This document shows positions 17,801-28,630 of a DNA stretch of 50,436 nt, piece by piece. This DNA is from Mnemiopsis leidyi. Its lineage: Eukaryota; Ctenophora; Tentaculata; Lobata; Bolinopsidae. Under the pieces are notes generated by a model. The model was given only the letters and a program-made list of their open reading frames with translations, was not told the origin of the DNA and made no database searches. The stretch is taken from the NCBI GenBank assembly GCA_000226015.1, contig JH153466.1, positions 81,858 through 132,293 on the forward strand, given 5' to 3'. Within the stretch, counting starts at the first letter, position 1; each line of letters begins with the position of its first letter. Position numbers and translations under genes: made by a program.

Positions 17801-20800
17801 GTGGATACCTTGCTTAACAAAACGGGACATGACGTTGCTTGCAACATGTTATTAATCATCTGATATTGATATACCGATCTATCTACCAATCCAGTCCATA
17901 TCTCTCAGGTGATAAACATAGCAAATCTGAAGTACTTTGAAGCTGGGAAAATTGCTCTTGAGTTGGGGAACATGACGACCGCCAAGAATGTAGACAAGAG
18001 TGAAGCCAGCAAAATATTCCATGATTGGATGATAAAACTTCACCAAGGACAGGTTGGTCGGTTATAGGTCTATTTTCCAAATGTATCGCCTTAAATTTTT
18101 TGTTGTGACAGCTTTACTGAAAAACTTTCTCTATCTATTCCTGGAAGCATACAAACAGTGGCTCAAGCCAGTTTGGTTGCCATTAAACAAAAAAGTTCCC
18201 TGCTTGCTGCTACGACACTGCCATTTATAGAATACTTCAAGCGTAATTTACTACCTCGCTTTGCACAAAGGAACCATTAAATGTTAAATAAAACTAATAT
18301 ATAACAATAACACTACAACACAATAACACTAGAAATGAAAAGCCTTACAATTTTCGTCATTACAGTCTGATAGATCGCTGCCTTTCTTACGAACTTCTTA
18401 TCCATGTAAAAAGTAAATATCTCAGGTTTTCTGGTCTTGGTGAGATCAAATTATATTCCGTTGATTCTTCATTCATCCTGAACAAAATGTTCGGTTTTTT
18501 GTTGTAAATTTGACGGTCCTGCTAAAAAGCTAAAAGCTGCAGATGCAGATACACACTTAAATGATTTTAAAGCATTAAGTTCAACAATCAAATTGTTTAT
18601 TCGTTAGTCCTACAGCTGCTTCAAAGACTATGGAAGGGTCGAGAATTAGTTATAATTGTGTTTGTATGGGATCTCTAACATTAGCAATAGGTGGCCCTGG
18701 ACTATGCAGCCTAGCTGGAAACTGGATTTCAGCAAGATCATTGGACAGGATCCACTTACGTAGAACTAAGGCGAATTTAGTGGCAAAAGGCATGAGCTAT
18801 GACGTCACGGATCACGTCAAGGCAGTTCAAAGAAACTGTAATATTGCAATGGAATTTGGAATATCTTTGTAAGCTGATGTAAACGTGTGGGAGGTTTAGT
18901 GCACACGTGTAATGATTTACTCGTGGGAGTGAGCCTACTTTAGTGAGATGTAAGAGTAACCTAGATAATAGATACCGTGTTGAAATATAGGGATCTAGCT
19001 CTGATCAAAGCTCCTGGGTTCGATTTCAAGGACCTATTTTAGAATTTCGTATGTCCGATATCTATAATAATCGGCCCTGCTCAGAAACAGATAAATTTGA
19101 TTATCAAATTATTTTCTCGGTATTTTACGGGTCTGTCATTACTCTGCATGCCATGTGTACCGTAGCAACAGCGCTACTATAATCGCACTCTCCCTCGTAG
19201 GCCCACCATTAGTCAGAGTTGAGATCGTGTGAAAACTAGCGTGAAGCAGTGCAACTGAAGTTTGCATTTATGCACATTTATGCACATTTATCGAGATATT
19301 TTTATTACTTTATTCCATTTGGGCCGCTAACTCAGTTCGATTGCTTGGAATAGCGGGATTACCGGAAAACTACACAGCATGATCCTGCCCACACAAAATT
19401 TCTAAATCTCGTCCTTCAAAAATTACCGGGCAGGAATATAGGAGAAACTTTGATCTAGCTACTTGAGATCTTTTCTGGATCATAGGCACGAGTTATTGAA
19501 AGTAGGAACCCCCTAAGTTGAACAAATTTCAAATTTTTATAAAGTTATGACTGACAAATATCTCACCTTTGTAACTTGTCACCATCTGGAGTGTTCACAG
19601 CATTTCAGTTGTCACCGGCTGATCATAAAAATATTCTTATTCTATTCGTTTGTAAGTAGATCGATAACTACTTTTACGTCTAAATAGATATTTTGGTAAG
19701 AATATTTTTGAATTGAATCGTAATAACACTGCAAAAAATTAAATTAAAGCCATGAATGTTTAGTCCATTTCTAAGAATTTATCAAGTAATGAGGTCCAGA
19801 ATGAAAAGGGAAACGGGCTCGATCAAATTGCGTAGTTATCGTATAATTTAATCAATAATTAAGTTCACTGTAGTTTCGACTTTGTTGAAGAGCACGTATG
19901 TATAATTGTGTACATTGTAGAAAATTCGCGAAAAAATGTTCTATTGTTTTATTGTAGTCGTTGAATGACACGACTGGTAATCAGATTAAATAGCAGCTAA
20001 TTCAATGTAATCTTGCGAAATCGTCTACTTTTTTCCAGACCCTTTCGCATTGTTGTACCTGAATTGAGAATTCACCTCAATTATATAACTAAGAACCCAC
20101 CCTGTGTAACTAAGAACTGTACAATAACTATTTACCCAAATACTCCCAGGGATTAGACATCCACTGGCGGGACCACTACATTTGCCCCACTGTCGAGGAG
20201 TACATCGACATGGTCCTCAAGAAAACGGGCGGACTCATGATGCTCGCCTTCGATCTTATGTTCATTTTCCGTAACCAATCAGGTCAGTCTGCGGTCTGAC
20301 AATCGGATGAAGTGTTATCTGCCGTAATGTGGCAGAGAGTAAATGAGAACAAGTTTTATGCTTGATTTAAAGATTTAGTCGCATTAATTCAGACTCGCGA
20401 CTAGATCAGAACAAGCTTGATTAATTGTCCCTTTCATTGTGAATGGTCGAAACAAATGAAGTTCCCCCAACTATGTATGTTCAAGGGACCTGAAATTAGA
20501 TTATTTTTAAAGATTTCTTGTTGCAGACACAACGTTGGCATATGAGACGGGCCGTACATTCCTGGAGACATTTTCCAAATTCTTCCAAATACGGGACGAT
20601 TTCTGTAACTTGTGGGACGTGAAGTACGCCGCCAACAAGAGCTATTGCGAGGATCTAACCGAGGGGAAATTCTCTTGGGTGATCGTTCAAGGGATAATCA
20701 AAGGTATGTAGAGTGATTAGAAGCTGATTGATATTGGTCTGCTATTCGTTTAGACTTTACCAACAGTAGGACTTGTGGTGATAAATGAGTAAATGATAAT

Positions 20801-22932
20801 TCGATTAAGTTTACGAAGATAAATAAGACAGGTTCGTGCCTTCATAAATGATCTCTGGAAAAATTCCAGTTCTTTAATATTGACTGTTTGTTCTATCTTT
20901 TTCCCCATAACTCTAGTTTACTATACAATGTGCAATACATTCATGGACATTGTAGCACACTTCAAATTTGTTTGCCTAAACAAGATTATACTCCTCCACA
21001 GAGCGAAATGCAGGCCTGCCGATTGACTCCCGCGCTAAATTTGTCAAATCTAATTAGAAGGCTTTAACCTGGAAAGTAGGACACATTTGGCACAAGGAAA
21101 CTTCGTTAACCATCTTCTTCTTTTTAGAGGGGAAAGGGCCTAAATCCAGCGGGTGGGAGCATAGCTGCCATTCACAGAGATGTTTAACCATAACCTAAAA
21201 TGTTTCGTTATAACAGAACTAATTTCGAGCATTGAGGGCTAGTCCCTACTATTGGTCGCTAATGGGAACGTTAATAGATGTACACACACTGAAATACGCT
21301 AATGGTCCCAGCTAGGCTTACATGTGAAAACATCCGCGTTTTGGAACCGCCAGTGTAACTTTATCAGTTGGCACGACTGAGCCCACAGCAATACCTAAGT
21401 ACCCTAATATTGTACTCTGTTGCCTTACTACCTTTTTCGAGTGTTGACATTTATGTTTTGACACAAGGATGTAAAGATATGTTTCATAGTCCCCTGTCTC
21501 TGCATTAAAGGGGATAATTTCCAGCGATATTTGTGACCTTGCTTCCAACCGCAAAGAGCATATCTTTCGTCCTAGTCCGAATATCCATGATTATGAATAA
21601 AGAATTTTTATTCATTTTGGCTCTTTCACATTGATATTGTAATTCTTAGTGTTGCAGAGCAATTACCTGTGACAAACAAAAACTATAATATCACTTATCA
21701 GCAGCCAAATAAATTTTTGAGCCTGCAAAGATCGAGTAAACATTCCTAAACTAATGAGGACTCCTACTGAATATAGAAAGAAATCCGATACACAGATATG
21801 GCCTCCCTTATGCGAAGGACTCATTCCCAACTTCAATACTTGTGATTGGGGCTTAGCACTTAGGCTACATAAAAAGGCAGCTTTTGAAACCATCGGCTAG
21901 AAGTTTGTACACTCGTTAAGGGAGGTTAAAGAAACGTCAAACGCAAACAGCCAAATATTAGAATATTGGGCGCAACACGCGTGTTTTTGCCGCGCGCGTT
22001 CGTTTTACCTTGTTTGCGCGCAATTGTGCTTTAATTTGCTACGTACGTAGTAAGTATCGGTAGGATTAGATAGAAGTGACAAAGTTTCTCACTCCATTAT
22101 CTCTGGTGCTTTGGAAAAAGTAGTTGATTGGTTGGCTCTCTCGTCTTTGACGAAAACTTTACAACAGTTCATGATCCCGCAGATGCACTAACGTTTCTGG
22201 CTTATAATGATCGTCACCTTGCCGTCATTAAAACGTCAGAGATACCGGGCAATATAGATCATCATGTTTCCCATTGCTCATGTGCACGATAACGTATTAA
22301 CGTGTCATTATCGTGCAGCAGCTTGCTACAGCCACGATAATATCACTTGTCAGGGCTTTGTGTAATCGCCATGGCCTTGGGTGTCGTATTTATCGGAGCC
22401 AGTGCCTGTCAGGCACTGCCTGAGACAGTATAATATCGATGTCATCATATTGTCACTTGACTATTCTGTTATTTAGGCTCCTTGACAGTTGACTTATCTA
22501 TTCCACGTTTATCGACCTTATCTTGTTTCTATCTTCAGAGCGTGAACTAGGGACGACCAGAGTCATGTCTATCTTAAAACAACGAACTACAAGCGATGAA
22601 ATCAAAAGATATTGCTGTCAAGTACTGGTGAGTCATATGACTTAATTCTGAAAGTTATTTAACTGATGATGTTTAACTGAGTTTTTTGTGTGTGTTTCCT
22701 GGAAATTGCGAGCTGCACTATAGTAAAACCTATAATATTAACCTATAATATTAAAGCTATGTTTCTACGTTCCAAACACGTTCAGGAGTCGTTACAAGTA
22801 AAGAAGGAAACTACCGAATACTTGGAGGACTTAGAGAAGGACTTATTACAACAAATTGATGGATTAGGAGGGAACGCTTTGTTTGCCAAAATTGTCGGTT
22901 TACTTTCACCGTCAAGAATCCAGACTGCTTAA
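14859..22932 (+). CDS. GGPS1: Geranylgeranyl diphosphate synthase
   Basis: Trans-prenyltransferase that condenses isopentenyl diphosphate with farnesyl diphosphate to give geranylgeranyl diphosphate, the donor for prenylation of Rho and Rab GTPases. Exons: 14859-15008, 17420-17602, 17909-18052, 20150-20282, 20527-20703, 22539-22627, 22786-22932; 340 residues, consistent phase throughout. Family motifs in order: [13 protein letters not shown] at the end of exon 1, the first aspartate-rich motif [15 protein letters not shown] (DDIQD at residues 88-92), [13 protein letters not shown] across an exon junction, LKKTGGL, the second aspartate-rich motif FFQIRDDF, and [11 protein letters not shown]. 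The ATG at 14859 follows an in-frame TGA at 14838. The N-terminus is about 30 residues longer than in the human enzyme and rich in Ser and Glu. Intron 1 holds a foldback-type element and a SINE. The gene faces CRELD tail to tail. Confidence 0.95.
15094..15370. repeat. Foldback-family element with CACTGCC interior
   Basis: Its left end (15094-15138) matches the left end of the element at 40549 base for base across agggccatatagtttggtga and the following gtggggcaatt. The interior is different: loose repeats of cactgcc and tgtgctgc type. A right inverted end is weak at best (tgcctcact near 15340). It lies in GGPS1 intron 1. Confidence 0.6.
16017..16285 (+). repeat. tRNA-derived SINE
   Basis: The head carries a pol III A box (ggatagtgtagtgg, from 16023) and B box (ggtttgatccc, 16068-16078) inside a T-arm with a good stem (accgggg with ccccggc). 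A body of about 170 bp follows with no coding potential, ending in a T-run (cgttttttt near 16273) that could act as a pol III terminator. The A box core gtgtagtggt is shared with the element at 13375. It lies in GGPS1 intron 1. Confidence 0.7.
22284..22418. repeat. Two hairpins in GGPS1 intron 5
   Basis: 22284-22316 pairs gcacgataa with ttatcgtgc around a 15-base loop. 22400-22418 pairs cagtgcctg with caggcactg around a single base. A third cacgataa lies between them (near 22334). The preceding 21950-22020 is also unusually rich in gcgcgc. This may be a decayed element of the kind that makes up the 11-12.8 kb island. Confidence 0.5.
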
Positions 22933-23978
22933 TTTTTATTGAATCTTACATTTCCTTGCTATTATAATTTCTTAAGACGAAATACAATCCAACTTTAATA
23001 AGTTTGGGCAGAACCGTTTTGGCAAACCTTTTACTTTGGATCTAAAACATATATATAATGTGAAATTTTATACCTTGTGGAATTAGCTGCCGTGATACTC
23101 AGCGGCTTGTGTTGTTATACTTTAATTAAGCTTTTCTTTCCAACTGCCTGGATTATATTATTTTGTAAATATAATTCTGAGTTTAGTTTGTGCTATATTG
23201 TGATATTTGTTGACGTATGGGGCATTCTTCTTATAGTTATAATGTTTGTGTATATTATTGTTTACAGCTATTCAGCGTGTTCCTGATTGAAAATTGCGAT
23301 TTATTTAATCGAGTTCTTTTGGTAATAGGATACGTGTGTCTCAGCTAATGTTCATTTATTTATCCCTCACTCAACTCTGATTTTCGTTTTTCGCAAGAGT
23401 CCTTGACTATTATTTGGAAAGACGGAAGGTTTCAAGAAACGTAACAATTTTAACTAGCGAATCCAAACTTTTGTCAGATTTGAAGTTCGTTCATTAAACT
23501 TAGAGTATTTGTTATCGTCAGTGGCAATTTGTCGGACTCGAGTAAGATAATTGTCTCTAAATCTTAACATGAAGGCCAATTTCGTACCAATCTTTATATG
23601 GAACCATTTGATATTTATAATGAAAATTTATTACCGACTATTGAATACTGTCTTGTATGATGATTTGAAGAACTTGTATTTTACGACTCAATTGTGTGTG
23701 AACAATGAATATCAGCAACATATTTTAATTGTGATAACTGCAAACCGAACTATTACAAATATAGTCGCTATACAATAGCTTCACCCGCTTTCAACGTATA
23801 AAACCTACCACTATTGTATCTGATTTCAACAATTATTAAAGAAATAAATAAATTTAAAACAGGAGATATTGAAATGAACATTAAACCTTGGGTCGTGCCA
23901 AAGTGATGTCGTGAAAATTAACTTTGGACGGGGTCACAGCACACGAACAGTTAAATGTAAATCATATGTTACACGATG
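22933..23978. other. Convergent 3' region between GGPS1 and CRELD
   Basis: AT-rich sequence that should hold both 3' UTRs. AATAAA occurs on the + strand near 23841 and on the - strand at 23627-23632. Open frames here are composition-driven and show no domains. Confidence 0.5.
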
Positions 23979-26900
23979 TTACAATTCGTCTTTACCACTA
24001 GCTTCCGTTTCAGAGTAATTTATACTATCATCAACTGATATCTTAGGTTCAACGTCCCCCGATTTTTCAGGTTCTATGACCTCTTCATAATCATCAGATT
24101 CCAAATCATATCCTTCCTCTGACCCCTCATCCGGCAATTTGCCATCTCCCTCATCTTTGCTTTCAATTTCTTTTGTTTCCGCCCCCTCAGTCGGCTCATC
24201 TTCCTCATCTTCACTCGCGTATAGATCTGTCAAAGTGGACAACATCAAAACTCAGGACTAAATGTTGAAGAAAAAGTAATCAAAACAAGAGAAAACCGAT
24301 ACAAACTAGCTTAAATTGATATTTCTGGGAATAAGGAAAGAAAAATATAAATATATTGCGCCTCTTTGAAAATGAGGTAAAGCCTTTCAGCGTAAGTTAT
24401 AAATCAGCCATAAATTATGAATTAACCATCAATCAAATAAATAAATCTTTAATATAAATAAAGTTTAAAAAGCGCCTTCTCTGTAGAGCCTCACAGCCGT
24501 GAAGGTGGCAAACCCTAAGGCCTAAAATATAAATAACAAAGAGAGCTCCAGTTCCTCTTAAACCCACACTGCAAACCCCCCAAAACAACATGAAAACATG
24601 CAGCCCTGCTACTATCATCAAATTGTCCTGATCAAACGGAAGAAGGGATGCGATACCTTCAAGCTGACACTTCCCGTCGACCCTCTTGTAGTCTTTCTTG
24701 CAGACACATTCGTAACTTCCGGCAGAGTTTACACAGTTCTCCAACGGGTCACCACACCCCATTCCCTCTCTTTCGCACTCATTTATATCTGAAGATGATC
24801 TAATGTTAGAGCGAGTTATTGACATAAAATGTGGTAAATTTGTTGGTGGGAACAGAAGAGCAGTACCACAACGTTAGATGACTTGTGGGAGTTTTAACCG
24901 AGATATAAGATCTGTTAAATACAACCAGACTTCGATAATTGCAGTTGGACAAATCCTGTTCTCAACATACACATTTTGCTGAACATAACTTTACTCGTGA
25001 TATTATATTGTCAATCTACTAATGAATAATGAGGGAGGCTTTCAGAAACTTGGAAATTTTTATAAAATTAAGACTTCAATCTTTAGCAATTTTTCCATAA
25101 AAACGTAAACAAGAAGATAATACTATCTTATGAAAATTAACTTACGCTAGTAAACATATGCTTGACTTGAATATACATTGTATAGCTATATTGGATTCGA
25201 ATTGTATGGCCATATGTAATGGCCTTCTCAAATAAGTCACAATATCCGTAAACACTCATATTTTTAAGCAACGACTGAATAGTGTATATACATAAACAGT
25301 TATACAGTGCATATATAAACAGTTATACAGTGCATATATACAGCTATAAATATATTATATATGTATACATATATGTATAATACCTGTGCAACCCGTTTCC
25401 TCCAACATTTCATATCCCATCCTACACTCGACACAGCCCTTAGGTCCGGGGGCGGTGCACTTTTGAGATTTACACAGCTTGCTGCATTCTGAAATAGGGC
25501 GTGTCAGGGCTCAAATGTACACACTCGATACTGATGTTGACCAAATACTTGGCCTTTATTATAACTTAGTATCTAAAGAATTGATTAAATGATATTTTGT
25601 AAGTTTTTAGCTTTTGAAACAAGTTCAAACACGCTTTGCCCACTGAATAATTATCTCCCAGTCCCTTCCTGTTCTCCCAGTGTGAGTTGAACTTCTAGCA
25701 CCTACCTTCACACTCCTCCCCCACTCTCACGTATCTGTCTCTACAGCTGTCACAGAGAGTACCGTTGTAACCGTTGTTACATTGGCACGTTCCTGCTTGC
25801 TTGTCCACATCTCTGCTTCCTTCACCCTATAGGGGTACAATTCTAAGTTAGAAAATTTATGAGTAGGGAACTCCACCGGCTAGAGTCCGGCCCTTTTAAA
25901 TCAAAACAGAATAAACCGACTGATGAAGTAACTACTAATTTGATCTAGAAAAATTGAGATCAATCTATCCAATTCAAACGAAACGATTTCAAAAATTTCA
26001 TTTCTAAAAAAGGGAATGTAAGAGTGTGAAGGACATACCAGACACCTTCCCTTGCCACTACACGGAGACACCACTCCGCCCGGACATTCCTTACAATCAG
26101 TACCCCATCTGTTTTCTAGACAACATCTCTTTAGATGGTCCACGCACAATTCTTCAAACAGATCTGTTTTGTCCTGTCTAATGTTGTGATCACATGTTAT
26201 AATCACGCGTTTTAACCACGCGTGAGTTTATAGGGCTCACTTTTTCATTTCGGTTTCTCAACACTATTGACAGGTGAGAGTTCAAACTACTAAATTTTCA
26301 GGTTTAAGGCGAGAAGCAAGGTTTATGTCTACTAGAAAAGCATAAACAGAGGAAATCGAAAATTTGAAATACCTTTTAAAGAACCATTCCTCGAGGAATT
26401 CTTCCTGATCTTCTAACAAACTTCCACACTATAAAATAATTTGGAGGATATTGAACAAAAATAAGCAACACATAATATTCTAAAATTGACCAAAACCCAA
26501 AACTTGGGTGCATGCGACCGCTTTTTAAAGACGGCCAAAGCAAGCGACGGCCAAAGCAAGTGACGGCCAATACAAAGCAAGCGACCGGTTTCGAGTTAAG
26601 AAATTGCGGTAGCAGAACTTTCGATATCACGACTTTTTTTACCCTTTTAGATAACGTTTTTTTAATTTACCTGCGATACTTTTGATAGCGATTTAATTGA
26701 GGGTCTTTAGAAAGTGGTCACATACACCCAAGTTTTGGGTTTTGGTCAATTTTTTAAATATAATGTCTTCCTTACTTTTGTTCAATAATTTAATCAGTGG
26801 AATAGTGATTAGTAGAACATAGCAATTACTCAAATTTATAACATAAAAACTCTAAATTGTAAGCAAAACATTTTTGATTTTGAATCATGAACTGGATTTG

Positions 26901-28630
26901 GCAGATTGTAATTATGAATAATAAGGTCAGCATTCTTAAATGGGCGGATGAAGTTAAATGATGATCGGAGAAATTAGGATGATCGATTTATAATGCGTGA
27001 CCACAATTTGCTAGGCTAATCAGATTGAATGCATTGTATAAGAAAAGCGCAGAATCATGCAGCAATAATCATATTGTGACGGTGAAACAGTTTAGTTTTT
27101 GTGGCTAATTGGGACAACGACAAAATTCACCATTCTAATTGTAATACCGGGCTACATTTATTGGTCAATTATTGTTTTGTGATAATTAACTGCGCATGTA
27201 CACGTTTGAAATGCGCTCTAAACTTTCGTTGAAGAAATTCTCTCGACTTCAGAATTTGTTCAGTAATTTTCCTGACACGAACCGCTGCTAAACTACGTTT
27301 AAACTTCATGCCAACTTCGACTATTTTTAGAATTTTTTTGACGTTGAAACTTACTTTATAATCGCATTTCTTGGCGGTCTTTTCTTGGATTTCGACAAGC
27401 CTGGTTTCACTGAAAACGATGAAGGCGATAAAAACCCCAAATCATTATAAAAATCGAAATCAAAGCATCAGTTCCCAATATTATAGAGAATGGTATTTTG
27501 GGGAGGGGTCACAAATTTTGACCAATCAGAAGCTACAAACCAGTGCTTTTTAGCTCCTTATTCTAATTGGTTCAATTTTGCGACAACTTAATTATCATTT
27601 ATCATGATTAAAACTGTACATTATTGGTAGATTATTAGTTGATTAGATCCCTCTATTTGATCGATTGCAGCAAAAAGAAGTTCAATAAGTTAAAAAAGAA
27701 GTTCAATAAGTTATTATCACAATGTCCAGAACTCAAATCGGAAACAGGGGAAACTTGCAGCATTTGAAATGGTCTAAGAAAATAGCACTATTCCATCCAT
27801 GCTAGCAGTGCCCAGGCGATGTAACCCACATACTACACAGCTCATATTGTACCTTGTAGTCAGATTTGGCACAAGTATTTTCTAGCATCTCTACCAATCT
27901 GGTCTCGCTGAGATTAGACGTTTACCATCTCACTTAATCACATAAGCACAAAAAGGATATTGATTAATACTCTTAGCCCTACTTTAGCCCCGATAATAAG
28001 TAAACATGTTGAGTATTTAGTACATTTTAAGTATTTAGTACTATTATAAAACTTTCTCTTTCGCCCTAAAGTAAGGGAAGTTAAGGCGGGACAACAATGT
28101 TTGACGTTAGGAGAAGAAGAAGAAGAAAGAGACTAAAGAGTGTTCAGGAGCAGAAGTTCAGGATGTTCGATCTCATTACTCCGGACTGGGCGAACTCTGG
28201 ACAACCTGGTTCCTCTACCGGTTAGTACTAAAGCTGGAGTCATGGGGAGGGAAAGTTAAGAGTAGGGAGATTTTGTGTAAGAACTGACCTTGTCGCGTAA
28301 GTTCCCAGGCTTTTCTCTTCCCAGGCTGTGTTCCCACCTCCAAAATTGTGACCTTTCGTTTTGTTGAAATGCTGGGGGAAATAGGGGTACTTTTTTCTGG
28401 AAATCGAATTGAAACAGTTTTGTCCACTAAAATAGAACAAAATCAAGAATCCCACAATATGCGAGTATCAGAGCCATGTCCATTTATAGGATAACAATTC
28501 AAAAAGTCCAAATTACCTCCATAAAATGTTTTGTCATATCTTTGCAGACATCACATTTGCTCTTCTCGGCGAGGAGAGAAGGAGCAAGAATGAGGAGGAG
28601 AAGGGTTGTAAAAGGGGTGAATTTAAGCAT
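23979..28630 (-). CDS. CRELD: CRELD, cysteine-rich with EGF-like domains (ER-resident, KDEL form)
   Basis: ER protein of the CRELD1/2 family, which assists folding and maturation of secretory and membrane proteins. Exons in transcript order: 28630-28517, 28371-28289, 27907-27853, 26428-26373, 26177-26039, 25826-25706, 25488-25384, 24788-24657, 24226-23979; 350 residues with every phase agreeing. Exon 1 encodes a signal peptide (leucine-rich, ending SLLA) and the redox-type motif CDVC. Exon 2 carries the family hallmark NFGGGNTAWEEK and exon 3 SETRLVEMLE. Exons 4-5 carry EEFLEEW, DLFEELC and VDHLKRCC, then come the furin-like Cys repeats and an EGF-Ca domain (DINECE...GSYECVC). The last exon is strongly acidic and ends KDEL, as expected of a lumenal CRELD2-like protein, although the N-terminal residues look closer to CRELD1. 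A second 3' end is possible (24433-24788). The first two exons lie inside an intron of the + strand gene at 28097. Confidence 0.93.
24433..24788 (-). CDS. CRELD: CRELD alternative terminal exon (membrane-anchored form)
   Basis: If the donor at 24656 (gaag|gtatcg) is not used, the EGF exon stays open for about 74 more codons to a stop at 24433-24435. The added part has an acidic lead-in (PFDQDNL), a hydrophobic segment (LMIVAGLHVFMLFWGVC), a short turn with RGTG, a second hydrophobic segment (ALFVIYILGL) and a basic end. This matches the layout of the CRELD1 C-terminus: DELVVL, two membrane segments split by KG, then a short polar tail. The product would be 342 residues. A single CRELD gene making both membrane and lumenal forms is known in C. 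elegans as far as I recall. Transcript evidence would settle it. Confidence 0.6.
26483..26753. mobile_element. Small terminal-inverted-repeat element (MITE) in CRELD intron 4
   Basis: The left arm from 26483 (aaattgaccaaaacccaaaa...) is the reverse complement of the right arm ending at 26753, nearly perfect over about 31 bp and imperfect over about 50 bp (inner parts ctttttaaagac and ggtctttagaaag). The interior carries three tandem copies of a 16-bp unit, gacggccaaagcaagc. There is no coding capacity. The left end is only 54 bp from CRELD exon 4. Confidence 0.7.

Noticed and set aside
18630-18872. 80-codon + strand frame inside GGPS1 intron 3
   Set aside because: Does not fit the phases of the neighbouring exons, and the joined GGPS1 protein is complete without it.
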